Shown here piece after piece: positions 7,495-16,232 of a stretch of 64,000 bases of DNA (position 1 is the first letter of the stretch; the number at the start of each line of letters is the position of its first letter). Source of the DNA: Acidobacteriaceae bacterium (lineage in GTDB: Bacteria > Acidobacteriota > Terriglobia > Terriglobales > Acidobacteriaceae); the NCBI GenBank assembly GCA_003132405.1, contig PKXQ01000121.1, positions 100,361 through 164,360 of the forward strand, in the 5' to 3' direction. A program made the position numbers and the translations under genes. Below the pieces are notes generated by a model that had not been told where the DNA came from, did no database searches, and saw only the letters and a list, made by a program, of their open reading frames with translations.

Positions 7495-9180
7495 TCAGTC
7501 ACACCCTCGCCCGTTGGTGACGCTCGTCAGCACATTATTGGCGCCCGTCAATTCGCGGCTGTAGCAATATCCACTCGAGTCGGACGCGAAATAGTTCTGC
7601 AAGCTCGACTGGTTCTGGTTGCCAGTAATGTATCCGGCGGCGCTGAAGTCGAGCGCGTCGGTTGCGAAGACGCGGTTTTGCAGCAGCGTGAACGACGTCG
7701 CCTGTCCTTTGTGTCGTCCCTCCGTGTCCAGCTCAAAGTATTGATTGCTAGTGGTGGTTTGCACTCCCGATCCGTCCGGGTTATAGGCGACACCAATGTC
7801 CATCGTGAACGGCCAGTTATAGTTCACCTTCTCGACGAAATTGCCCGCATTGTTCTGCGTAGTTACAACCGATCGGATCGTCGTGTTCTGCTTGATGTCC
7901 TGTTGATAGAACGCCGGAAGTATCTTGAAGGTCTGAATATTCGAAAAATTAATGTCCTGAGCCAGCGTCGTAGTGACGGTCCCAAGCGAAGTGTTTACGT
8001 ATCCCGAGATCTGAAAGTTGTGCCCGGAACTCGTGTTGACCGTGCCGCCCAGATTGCCGTTCTTCGCAACGTGAATGTTTTCCGTGATGTTCGGCGAAGG
8101 TACGGCTAACGTGTTGTTGGTCAGCGCTCCCGTAACCTGCGTCGATCCAGAATCCAGATACAGCAGCAATGATGCTGTCGCCGAGAAATAACTGTCGGCA
8201 TTGAAGACGCTCAGCGCGATCGTATGCGGCTGCCCATCATCAAGCACCGCCGCGAAGGGCGTCAGGTTAACGCGATAAGGCCGGAAATTCAGCGTCTGGA
8301 CGCCGGGAATCGGAATCCACAAAAACGGATCAATACCGCCCGTGTAAATCCACGGATACACCGGCGCAACGCCCGCCGGATTCCCATCGATGGTCACTTC
8401 CGATTCGCGAAACGCCGTCCCGGGGCAACTCTCGAGTTTACCGGCAACATCATTCGGCACGCACGTGTACCAGAATTCGTCAGCCGACTGGCTCTGCGAG
8501 AAAACGTCAAAATAAAGATCGGTAATGTTCGTCGGAAGCGTCAGAGTCTGTTCCAGCAGGCTCGTCGTGCTATAAAGCGCAACCGTCCCGCCCGCGGGAC
8601 CGGCAGAGAATCCGATGACCTGATCTGCCGTGCGCGGCGGCAGTTGATTTTGCGCCAGCGGATAGAAGAGAACATCCGCGGAACCAAACAGAAGTCCATT
8701 GTAGGTTTTGTTGTACAGGTTGCCGAGATCGACTGTGCCATCTTCCTCGACCGTGAAAATCGAACTATAGTCGGTGAGATCGCGTTCAACGTGCCAATGG
8801 CGGGCGTCGTTGGGATCATCTTCGGCAGTAGTGCCAAAATAAATGTTAGTGGGCCCGATCCAGATATTCGCCGTGCGATCGTATTGAATCCCTTTGGTGA
8901 TGGAGAAGTTGGCTTCCAGAATTACCTTTGCCCACGGGCCGGGACACCCAGCTGGCGGCGCGTAATTAAAGCTCTGCGGATTATAGTTGTCGAACTTATA
9001 CCCCTTAAACAGTTGCACTTTGCACGGCGTAGTCTTAGGCCGCGGCACCGGCGGATCGGCGGTAGCAGTATTGCCGGAACCGATCTTATACTGAGCGGCG
9101 GCAAGACCGGAGAGCATCAGCAGCGAAACAAGCGTAGCGGCAAACTGCGAGAGCTGGGAAGTGGATATAGTAGTGGACAT
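7495..9180 (-). CDS. Secreted peptide-N-glycosidase A (PNGase A) homologue
   Basis: This family removes N-glycans from glycopeptides and is best known from plants and fungi. The 561-residue protein begins with a hydrophobic signal segment (residues 12-29, ending LAAAQ). Residues 82-230 contain the beta-sandwich-like part with WAKVILEANFSITKGIQYDR and IWIGPTNIYFGTTAED. The diagnostic stretch is WIYTGGIDPFLWIPIPG at 277-293, then FRPYRVNLTPFAAVLDDGQ. Six or more Cys fit an extracytoplasmic protein. It stands alone, tail to tail with the GerW-like gene. A plausible job is scavenging plant or fungal glycoprotein sugars. Confidence 0.85.
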   Translation of the reverse strand: MSTTISTSQLSQFAATLVSLLMLSGLAAAQYKIGSGNTATADPPVPRPKTTPCKVQLFKGYKFDNYNPQSFNYAPPAGCPGPWAKVILEANFSITKGIQYDRTANIWIGPTNIYFGTTAEDDPNDARHWHVERDLTDYSSIFTVEEDGTVDLGNLYNKTYNGLLFGSADVLFYPLAQNQLPPRTADQVIGFSAGPAGGTVALYSTTSLLEQTLTLPTNITDLYFDVFSQSQSADEFWYTCVPNDVAGKLESCPGTAFRESEVTIDGNPAGVAPVYPWIYTGGIDPFLWIPIPGVQTLNFRPYRVNLTPFAAVLDDGQPHTIALSVFNADSYFSATASLLLYLDSGSTQVTGALTNNTLAVPSPNITENIHVAKNGNLGGTVNTSSGHNFQISGYVNTSLGTVTTTLAQDINFSNIQTFKILPAFYQQDIKQNTTIRSVVTTQNNAGNFVEKVNYNWPFTMDIGVAYNPDGSGVQTTTSNQYFELDTEGRHKGQATSFTLLQNRVFATDALDFSAAGYITGNQNQSSLQNYFASDSSGYCYSRELTGANNVLTSVTNGRGCD

Positions 9181-9315
9181 GGAGCCTCCTGGTGGCGGTC
9201 GAACGGATAGCTGGATCAGGATCGTCTGCGCGGCGAAAAGCCGCGGTGGTAGAGGAGTTTAGAGAGAAAGCAAAGCAAGTGTCAAGCGTCGCTCGGGTCA
9301 AACTGCACTTTGCTT

Positions 9316-9382
9316 TGAAGGGGCTCGGCTTCAGCCGTGCCACAAAAGGCCAGTAAAGAGATAACGGCTTTAGCCCCTGAGG
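9316..9382. repeat. Family A' dispersed double-hairpin repeat
   Basis: GGCTCGGCTTCAGCCGTGCC on the left and ACGGCTTTAGCCCCTGAGG on the right, separated by about 20 unrelated bases. Copies with the same plan occur at 39370-39435 and 58158-58226. Confidence 0.8.
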
Positions 9383-9452
9383 CAAGAACCGGCAGGCCAA
9401 GAATTTGCCAAGTCGCTAGGCTTTCTCCCTGCCTCCGTGGTGAAAACGCTAT

Positions 9453-10205
9453 ATGTTGAGAACACGCTTCAACCGCGACATTGTCACCGAATTCCTACCG
9501 CCCACGCGATCGCGAAAAATTCAGCGTGCAATCATCCTGTGCGATGGCATGCCCTCGATTCCACGCAAACAGCCCTTGGCCGAATTCCTTTCCAAGCAAG
9601 GATATTGGGTCTTCTATCCACGCTATCGCGGAGCCTGGGAAAGTGGCGGCCAGTTTCTCGAGCGATCTCCCCACCTCGACATCCTCGACGTGATCGGCGG
9701 ACTGAATAAAGAATTTCGCGAACTAGCCTTCGGCCGTCGCTTCCGTGTTCGCGCTAACGAAGTCTTTGTGATTGGCGGAAGTTTTGGCGGAGCCGCTGCG
9801 ATTCTTTCCACTCTTGACCCGCGCGTAAAGAAGGCGGTAGCGAATTGTCCCGTGGTCGATTGGGCAATTCTCGGACCCGAGCAAAAAAAAGAAACGTCGA
9901 ATCCCAGCTACGCCGCCTACATCCGTGCCGCGTTCGGCAACGGATATCGTTTGTCCGACAGAAATTGGAAGAAACTCAGCAGTGGAAAATTCTATAGCCC
10001 TGCCTATCACGCGAGCGAAATCGACAGCTCGAAGGTCATCATGTTTCACGCACAAGATGACCCATATATTCCTTACCAATCGGTGCGAAAATTCGCTCGA
10101 ATCACAGGCATAACTTTGAAGTTGTTGCGCCGTGGCGGCCACTTGAGCACCGATTCTATCGTGCGAAAATATTGGCCACAGATCGGAAAGTTTTTCGAAA
10201 GTTAG
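9453..10205 (+). CDS. Alpha/beta hydrolase (prolyl-oligopeptidase-like)
   Basis: A 250-residue cytoplasmic hydrolase. The nucleophile elbow is GGSFGG with Ser110, the acid is in HAQDDPYIP (Asp202/203), and GGHLS supplies His230, completing the triad. YRGAWESGG near residue 58 fits the oxyanion loop of this group. No signal peptide is seen. Substrate is unknown; esterase or peptidase activity are both possible. It stands alone between two unrelated genes. Confidence 0.8.
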   Translation: MLRTRFNRDIVTEFLPPTRSRKIQRAIILCDGMPSIPRKQPLAEFLSKQGYWVFYPRYRGAWESGGQFLERSPHLDILDVIGGLNKEFRELAFGRRFRVRANEVFVIGGSFGGAAAILSTLDPRVKKAVANCPVVDWAILGPEQKKETSNPSYAAYIRAAFGNGYRLSDRNWKKLSSGKFYSPAYHASEIDSSKVIMFHAQDDPYIPYQSVRKFARITGITLKLLRRGGHLSTDSIVRKYWPQIGKFFES

Positions 10206-10332
10206 ACGGTCGAAGATCTTGCTCGCCCAAATCGCGCTAATTCAGACCTCGGGTCAATGCCTTAATGCCAATACGCGATCGCCTGTATTTCCCATGGTCG
10301 TGCCGTGTACGACAATAAATGGGGGCGCGTTC

Positions 10333-10518
10333 TTGTATAACATCGATCTAATTCGTCAGCTGTGCGGAGAAATTGTTAGCGAGCAAGACCCCCACAAGGT
10401 GAGTGAACTCATGGCGCTCCTCCGAGCCGTCATCAGCGAAGATCAGGAAGAAATCCGAACCAGAATGGCCTTCCTCGCCAAAAAATATGCTCTCACCAGA
10501 GACGTCGCCGCAGATTGA
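10333..10518 (+). CDS. Small helical protein (61 aa), unknown
   Basis: The credible coding part is YNIDLIRQLCGEIVSEQD followed by KVSELMALLRAVISEDQEEI and RTRMAFLAKKYAL, a fully helical, charged sequence. I chose TTG 10333, which has a GGGGG stretch at ribosome-binding distance; in-frame starts back to 10219 would add residues that look non-coding. The role is unknown. Confidence 0.5.
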   Translation: MYNIDLIRQLCGEIVSEQDPHKVSELMALLRAVISEDQEEIRTRMAFLAKKYALTRDVAAD

Positions 10519-10533
10519 ATCGCGAGGCCAAAC

Positions 10534-10565
10534 AAAAAAAGCGGCGCAGACCAAGTCCGCGCCGC
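10534..10565 (-). terminator. Rho-independent terminator of the superoxide dismutase gene
   Basis: Read on the minus strand, GCGGCGCGGAC-TTG-GTCTGCGCCGC forms an 11-bp stem (one G-U pair) followed directly by seven T. It lies just downstream of the superoxide dismutase stop at 10593. Confidence 0.9.
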
Positions 10566-10592
10566 ACTGGTCGACCCAGCTAGCTTTTATCC

Positions 10593-11207
10593 CTACTTCT
10601 TCACTGACTGAAAACGCTTATTGATCTCGTCCCAGTTCACTACATTCCACCACGCTTGCAGATATTCCGGACGCCGGTTGTTGTACTTCAAATAGTAAGC
10701 ATGCTCCCAAACATCGTTTCCGAAAATAGGGGGAAGTCCCTGGGAGATCGGGTTGTCTTGATTCGGTGTCGAGACGATTTTCACTTCGCCCTTAGAATCG
10801 GCTGCCAGCCACACCCATCCGCTCCCAAACTGCCCCACCCCGGCGGCGTTGAATTTTTCCTGAAAGCTCTTGAAGTCTCCAAAAGTTTTCTTGATCACTT
10901 CCGCGATCGGTCCGGTCGGATCGCCTCCGCCGTGCGGCTTCATGATGTTCCAGAACATCGTATGATTCACGTGTCCGCCGCCATTGTTGCGCACCGCGCC
11001 GCGTATATCTTCCGGTATGGCATTCAAATCGCGAATTAAATCTTCCGCCGATTTCTTGTGCAGCTCGGGATGTTTGTCCAGCGCCGCATTCAAGTTCTTG
11101 ACGTAAGCCGCGTGATGCATGTCGTGATGCAGATGCATCGTCTTTTCATCAATCGTGGGTTCGAGTGCTGTGTAATCGTACGTCAAAGCCGGCAGTTCAT
11201 GCGCCAT
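10593..11207 (-). CDS. sodB: Superoxide dismutase, Fe/Mn family
   Basis: Detoxifies superoxide in the cytoplasm. The 204-residue protein starts at ATG 11207 ([12 protein letters not shown]), nine bases after a GGAGG; the in-frame TTG at 11222 overlaps that site and is not favoured. Metal ligands are in [18 protein letters not shown] and [24 protein letters not shown] and QFGSGWVWL are standard family text. Whether it uses Fe or Mn cannot be decided safely. No signal peptide. A strong terminator follows, so it is probably monocistronic. Confidence 0.96.
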   Translation of the reverse strand: MAHELPALTYDYTALEPTIDEKTMHLHHDMHHAAYVKNLNAALDKHPELHKKSAEDLIRDLNAIPEDIRGAVRNNGGGHVNHTMFWNIMKPHGGGDPTGPIAEVIKKTFGDFKSFQEKFNAAGVGQFGSGWVWLAADSKGEVKIVSTPNQDNPISQGLPPIFGNDVWEHAYYLKYNNRRPEYLQAWWNVVNWDEINKRFQSVKK

Positions 11208-11444
11208 TTTCAATTCCTCCAAGAGTTTGTGCCATTTTCGTTTCCTCCTTAAAGCCTTAAAGATGACAAGGTGAGGAGGAAAGATTCACGCCGAGCGGAT
11301 TCGGTTGTCTTCGCGGCACGCTATATTTGTAACACTTTGGCGAGGTCTCAGGGTGAAGCGGCAATCGTCGGTCGTAACCATGCCGTTATAATTCTCGTTC
11401 ATCATAAAATTCTTACATCAATACGGCTGCATCCCGGAGGGTCT

Positions 11445-12650
11445 TTGAAAGTCTTGTTGCTCGAGAACATCAGCGGCATGGCCGTTTCGCAGTTCAAGGA
11501 AGCAGGCTTTGAGGTTGAGTCGCTGAAGGGCGCGCTGGACGAGCGCGAGCTGATCGAAAAGGTCCGCGGCACTTCGATCTTGGGCGTTCGCTCCAAGACG
11601 CGCATCACCGCCGCCGTCCTCGACGCCGCGCCCGAATTAGTCTCTGTCGGCGCCTTCTGCATCGGCGTAGACAAAATCGATCGCACCGCCTCCAGCGAAC
11701 GCGGAATCGCCGTGTTTAACGACCCTCACTCCAATAGCCGCTCGGTGGCCGAGTTGGCCATGGGCGAGATCATCCTCCTCATGCGCCGCACCTTTGAAGC
11801 AAGCACCGAGCTGCATGCTGGAGTCTGGAATAAATCCTCCGCCGGATCCCACGAAGTCCGCGGCCTGACCCTCGGCATCGTCGGCTACGGAAAAATCGGC
11901 TCGCAGATATCGGACCTGGCCGAGGCCCTGGGCATGCGCGTCGTCTTCCACGATGTCGCGCACGTTCTCGCCCGCGGAAATGCGCGGCCCGTCAGCTTCC
12001 GCGAATTGCTCGAAACCGCCGACGTCATCACTCTCCACGTAGATGGCAAAGTTCAAAATCAGGATTTATTCGGCGAAGAAGAAATTCGCCAGATGAAAGA
12101 CGGAGCCTGCCTCATCAATCTCAGCCGCGGCTTCGTAGTCGATCACGAGGCTCTGGCGCGTCACTTGAAAAGCGGCAAACTGGCCGGCGCCGCAGTAGAT
12201 GTTTTTCCCGTCGAGCCCGAATCGGGCGGCGCATTCTCCAGTCCACTGCGCGGCCTGCCCAACGTGATTCTGACGCCGCATATCGGCGGCAGCACCGAAG
12301 AGGCGCAGCAGAATATCGGCCAGTTCGTTTCCGCGCGCATGATCGATTATTTCAACACCGGCAATTCACAGCTCAGCGTCAACATGCCGCAATGCCATCT
12401 CGAATACGAACCCGGATCGCATCGCCTCACCCACATGCACCACAACATCCCGGGAATCTTGCGGGCCATCAACGACATTCTCGCCGACCGCGGAATCAAT
12501 ATCGAGCGCCAGGTGCTCGACACCCGCGGCGCACTCGGCTACGCCATCTACGACATCAATCAGGATTGCGATGACCAGATGCTCACGAAACTGCGCGCCG
12601 TTCCCCAAACCATTCGCGTGCGCGTGCCGGGCGTCGCCGCGCGAACTTGA
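11445..12650 (+). CDS. serA: D-3-phosphoglycerate dehydrogenase
   Basis: First step of serine synthesis: oxidises 3-phosphoglycerate with NAD. The 401-residue reading starts at TTG 11445, a few bases after CCGGAGGG; earlier in-frame text is not conserved-looking. It has a D-isomer dehydrogenase domain with VGYGKIGSQ (nucleotide binding), INLSRGFVVD (catalytic Arg), FPVEPE (Glu) and LTPHIGGST (His). A C-terminal ACT domain (LEYEPGSHRLTHMHHNIPGI onwards) suggests serine feedback, as in E. coli SerA of similar length. It may feed the CysM-type enzyme at 28975-29943 through phosphoserine. Confidence 0.95.
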   Translation: MKVLLLENISGMAVSQFKEAGFEVESLKGALDERELIEKVRGTSILGVRSKTRITAAVLDAAPELVSVGAFCIGVDKIDRTASSERGIAVFNDPHSNSRSVAELAMGEIILLMRRTFEASTELHAGVWNKSSAGSHEVRGLTLGIVGYGKIGSQISDLAEALGMRVVFHDVAHVLARGNARPVSFRELLETADVITLHVDGKVQNQDLFGEEEIRQMKDGACLINLSRGFVVDHEALARHLKSGKLAGAAVDVFPVEPESGGAFSSPLRGLPNVILTPHIGGSTEEAQQNIGQFVSARMIDYFNTGNSQLSVNMPQCHLEYEPGSHRLTHMHHNIPGILRAINDILADRGINIERQVLDTRGALGYAIYDINQDCDDQMLTKLRAVPQTIRVRVPGVAART

Positions 12651-12888
12651 CTTCGACAATTATTCCGGCAAGATTCCCAGAGTTGCAGAAAGCTATAGAT
12701 TTGTTGCAACGAGTTGCATGATCAGTAAACAGAACTAATGAGTTTGACGCTTGGTGAATCCGCAATTTATGCTTTTTTAGCATCAGTAGCGCGGTGAAGG
12801 CTGCGTCCCCAAAGCAGTCTGAGGCAATGCCGCAACTACCCAAGTCGGTTCAATCCTCTTTATTTTTTAACTGGGAGGGGTCGCAATT

Positions 12889-14406
12889 ATGGCTGTTATG
12901 CGTGCTCGTGCGTTTGCCATTTGTCTTCTTTTCGTTCTTGCCGCCATGACGCTCGGCCGGGCGCAAACTCCGGTCACCACTTGGCACTACGACAACGGCC
13001 GCTCGGGCGCCAATCCCAACGAAACCATTCTCACTCCGCAAAATGTCAATAGCAATCAATTCGGCCAGCTCTTCAACCAGCCCGTCGATGGTCAGATAAT
13101 CGGCCAGGCGCTCTACCTCCCCGCCGTGACCATTCCCGGAGCTGGCATCCACAACGTCGTTTACGTGGCCACCATGAATGACAGCGTCTACGCCTTCGAC
13201 GCCGACAGCGCCACCGGCAGCAACGCCAATCCGTTGTGGCACACCAGCTTCATCGGCAACGGCGTCACGCCGGTCCCCGTCAAGCTGCAGAAATGCGGAG
13301 GCACAACCTTCTGGACGCAAGTGGGAATTGTTTCCACGCCAGTGATCGACCCCATCGCCGGCACGATTTATGTAGTGGCCAAGACCTACGAAAATTCAAA
13401 ATTCGTTCATCGGCTCCATGCCTTGGACGTCACGACCGGTCTCGAACAAACTGGCAGCCCCGTCGTGATCACCGCCAGTTACGAATACGGCGGTACGAAC
13501 TACGTTTTCGAAGACATGATGCAGGTCAATCGTCCGGCCCTGCTTCTCGAAAAGGGCTACGTCTACATCGCTCTCGGTTCGAACGGCTGCCGCGGCGATC
13601 ACGAACAAGGCTGGGTCGTCGCCTACGACTCCACCACGCTGCAACCAGCGGGCGCGTTTGACGATGAACCGGGCGAATCCGCGGCTGCCTTGTGGATGCG
13701 AGGCGGCGGCCTCTCCGCCGACAGCTCCGGCAACATCTACGGAGCGACTGCCGATGGTCCATTCGCGGCCGGCACCAACTTCGGCCAATCGGTGCTCAAG
13801 CTCTCCCAATCCGGCAACACCCTGCAACTGGCCGATTGGTTCACTCCCTACAACGAACTCTACCTCGACGAACACGATCTGGATATGAGCGAGCCCGTTC
13901 TGGTGCTCCCGAAGCAGTCCGCAAAGATTCCAAATTTGTTGGCCGCGATCGGCAAGGAAGGCACAATCTACATTCTCAACCAAAAAAACCTCGGGCACTT
14001 CTGCGCCACCTGCACCCAGTCCGACACGCAGATTGTCCAGGAGCTGCCTTCATTCGCCCCCGAGGGTGGTGCGCTGGTTTACTGGAATGACGCTATCTAT
14101 ACATCCGCTACCGGAGCGCCCATCGCCGCCCTGTCCTTCACCAAGGGCGTGCTGGCCCAGACGCCCTTCGCGCTCTCGAAGAAAGTCGACTCGGGCCACT
14201 CGCCTGTGATCTCCGCCAATGGCAACACCTCCGGCGTCTTGTGGCAAATTACCGGCGCATCGCTGGCTGCCTTTGACGCGCTCACGCTTAAGCGCCTGTA
14301 TTACAGCAATCCCCCCCCCCTTCCTCACTTCGCCAATGTGGTCGTCGCGAACGGCAAAGTGTATGTGGGCACAAATAACAGTTTGGTGGCATACGGATTG
14401 TTGTAG
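12889..14406 (+). CDS. Secreted PQQ-like beta-propeller protein
   Basis: A 505-residue exported protein: the N-terminal hydrophobic stretch (about residues 6-25, ending LGRAQ) is a signal peptide. The body has repeated propeller blades such as VYVATMNDSVYAFDAD, GTIYVVAKTYEN, and a final VYVGTNNSLVAYGLL, typical of PQQ-type/BamB-like repeats. No catalytic PQQ-dehydrogenase motif is evident, so a binding or scaffold role is more likely than an enzyme. GGAGGGG precedes ATG 12889. A run of ten C (14311-14320) inside the gene encodes PPP and could change frame by slippage. Confidence 0.8.
   Translation: MAVMRARAFAICLLFVLAAMTLGRAQTPVTTWHYDNGRSGANPNETILTPQNVNSNQFGQLFNQPVDGQIIGQALYLPAVTIPGAGIHNVVYVATMNDSVYAFDADSATGSNANPLWHTSFIGNGVTPVPVKLQKCGGTTFWTQVGIVSTPVIDPIAGTIYVVAKTYENSKFVHRLHALDVTTGLEQTGSPVVITASYEYGGTNYVFEDMMQVNRPALLLEKGYVYIALGSNGCRGDHEQGWVVAYDSTTLQPAGAFDDEPGESAAALWMRGGGLSADSSGNIYGATADGPFAAGTNFGQSVLKLSQSGNTLQLADWFTPYNELYLDEHDLDMSEPVLVLPKQSAKIPNLLAAIGKEGTIYILNQKNLGHFCATCTQSDTQIVQELPSFAPEGGALVYWNDAIYTSATGAPIAALSFTKGVLAQTPFALSKKVDSGHSPVISANGNTSGVLWQITGASLAAFDALTLKRLYYSNPPPLPHFANVVVANGKVYVGTNNSLVAYGLL
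14311..14320 (+). repeat. C10 homopolymer inside a coding region
   Basis: Ten consecutive C near the 3' end of the propeller gene, about 85 bases before its stop. Gain or loss of one base would replace the last blade of the protein. Confidence 0.95.
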
Positions 14407-14430
14407 AAGCCTGAAGTGACCTGCGCGACT

Positions 14431-15450
14431 TTATTTTGTCGCCGCGCGTTTAAGCCGATCATGGACTGCTTCCCACTCCGGCTCGTTCGGCGGTAGATCG
14501 ATCGCAATCCAGCTGTAATTCCCCTGATCCGCCTGGTGAAGAGCATCGTAGAGCACGGCGGCGTAATCGCCTGCCCGTTGCGGCATCTGGTGGATCGTGA
14601 TACCGACCTGGCGATGTTTCAATGGGTGGCGATGCTGCAAATAAATTCCCTCGCCCCTCCCACCGCTAAGCAAACCGTCGCGCAGATCTCCCTTCGTCAC
14701 CAAATATAAATTCGTCCGCGGGCTGTAATGGCGCGGGTGCATTCCCGGGGAAGGATGGGCTCCGGCTCGAACTTCTTGCGCCTCGGCAATGGGGCCGACA
14801 ACCGCTTCCAGTTGGCCCCGCGAAATTCCTCCGGGACGAAGCAGCATCGGACACCCCTCCGCCAGCGACAGCACGGTAGACTCGATGCCAACCTCACACG
14901 CTCCGCCATCGATGATGAGATCCACCTCCTCGCCGAGGCCCATGCGAACATGCTCCGCCGTGGTTGGAGAAAGTTCGGTGAAGCGATTCGCGCTGGGCGC
15001 GGCGAGTGGAACTCCCGCGGCCCGAATCACAGCAAGCGCCATCGGATGCGCCGGCATCCGCAGACCAACCGTGCTCAGCCCGGCGGTAACAATGTCAGGA
15101 ATCGTGTCGCGCGCGGCTCCGGCAATTGCCAATCGCTTCTTCAGCACCAGCGTCAGCGGCCCGGGCCAGAATTGCTGCGCGAGACGTTCAGCCGCCTCCG
15201 GCCATTCCGCCACCAGTGATTGCGCCATTTCAACCGAAGCCACATGAACAATAAGCGGACTCGTCGCGGGCCTGCCCTTAGCCGCGTAAATGCGTTCCAC
15301 CGCAGCAGCATCAAGCGCGTTGGCGCCCAGCCCATAAACCGTCTCCGTGGGGAAGGCGACGAGCCGTCCGGCACGCAGCATTTTGGCAGCGCGCCCGATC
15401 TCCGCCGAATCGCCACCCTTCGATTGTTTTCGGGATTGTGCCCGGGCCAT
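14431..15450 (-). CDS. tsaC: Threonylcarbamoyl-AMP synthase (Sua5/YrdC/YciO)
   Basis: Makes threonylcarbamoyl-AMP from threonine, bicarbonate and ATP for the tRNA t6A modification. From ATG 15450 it is 339 residues: a YrdC domain (AAKMLRAGRLVAFPTETVYG, AKGRPATSPLIVHV, FWPGPLTLVLKK, PLAAPSANRFTELSPT, IIDGG) followed by a Sua5-type C-terminal domain from about residue 230 (GMHPRHYSPRTNLYLV, AIDLPPNEPEWEAVHDRL). It is the long Sua5 type rather than the short TsaC type. The frame is open further upstream but that text is basic and non-conserved. Tail to tail with the propeller gene. Confidence 0.93.
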   Translation of the reverse strand: MARAQSRKQSKGGDSAEIGRAAKMLRAGRLVAFPTETVYGLGANALDAAAVERIYAAKGRPATSPLIVHVASVEMAQSLVAEWPEAAERLAQQFWPGPLTLVLKKRLAIAGAARDTIPDIVTAGLSTVGLRMPAHPMALAVIRAAGVPLAAPSANRFTELSPTTAEHVRMGLGEEVDLIIDGGACEVGIESTVLSLAEGCPMLLRPGGISRGQLEAVVGPIAEAQEVRAGAHPSPGMHPRHYSPRTNLYLVTKGDLRDGLLSGGRGEGIYLQHRHPLKHRQVGITIHQMPQRAGDYAAVLYDALHQADQGNYSWIAIDLPPNEPEWEAVHDRLKRAATK

Positions 15451-15520
15451 ATTCGATTGTAGATTACTCCCGAAATCGCGTAGGGCTGGGCGCCCGCTCG
15501 CCCCAACCTCTCGCGCAACT

Positions 15521-16111
15521 TTACTTTTTCTTATTGGTTTCCGTTTCCTCCACCACCAGGTTGTTATCCACCGAGAACGTGCCAGGCACGCTGTTCGCCC
15601 GTATGCCCGCAACCGTCTTGTCCATCTCTCGCGCCACCGAGCCTTCGAGCGTGATGTGCCCATTCTTCACGATGATGTGAATCGGCGGTACGGCACGCAC
15701 CTGATACAAACTCAGCGCTGGGTCGCCATAAATCGCACGGTAAGTGGCGAGGCGGATTCGGTCGTCCATCGGCGATGTCGGAAGAACCTCGATGTTATTG
15801 ACCACCCGGGTCACGCCTTCTATGCGTTTCACCACATTTTCCGCGTCGGACTTAAGCGTCGGTCGCGCGACCTGGCCGATCAAAGTTACCGTGCCATCCG
15901 GATCCACTTTATAGGCCAGGTTATCGAACACGCCGTAATACGGAAGCATCACCAGTTCGTGACGAACTTCCTTGACGATACGATCAAAACTTTTCTGCGG
16001 CACCGCGCCAGTCATTTGGTTGTCCTGAATGGCGGGACCGGCAAAAGCCACCATCGAGAAAATCGCAAATGCGAGACACATCAGCAGAACTAAAGACAGT
16101 ATTTTTTTCAT
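15521..16111 (-). CDS. Exported BON-domain protein
   Basis: A 196-residue periplasmic protein with signal peptide (MKKILSLVLLMCLAFAIFSM to about residue 24). Two BON domains follow: residues about 43-115 (VKEVRHELVMLPYYGVFDNL, VTLIGQVARPTLK, VTRVVNNIEVLPTS) and 116-185 (LATYRAIYGDP, HITLEGSVAREMDK, VDNNLVVEE). BON domains are thought to bind membranes or ligands and occur in osmotic-shock proteins such as OsmY. It lies upstream of the tsaC gene in the same direction. Confidence 0.85.
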   Translation of the reverse strand: MKKILSLVLLMCLAFAIFSMVAFAGPAIQDNQMTGAVPQKSFDRIVKEVRHELVMLPYYGVFDNLAYKVDPDGTVTLIGQVARPTLKSDAENVVKRIEGVTRVVNNIEVLPTSPMDDRIRLATYRAIYGDPALSLYQVRAVPPIHIIVKNGHITLEGSVAREMDKTVAGIRANSVPGTFSVDNNLVVEETETNKKK

Positions 16112-16232
16112 GTGCTTGACCTCATGCGAGGTAATGTAGAAAACCCTGGATAATTCTTCGCACCTTTGAGACGCGCGAAATGGTGCATAAGTTGCTTTTT
16201 CTTACGCGGGATTCAACTCTATATCGTTCCGC

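Noticed and set aside
12651..12888. Possible riboswitch before the propeller gene
   Set aside because: Some short complementary stretches exist, but no known riboswitch core was recognised.
15347..16093. 248-codon plus-strand frame opposite tsaC and the BON protein gene
   Set aside because: It spans two real minus-strand genes and their gap, with no family resemblance.
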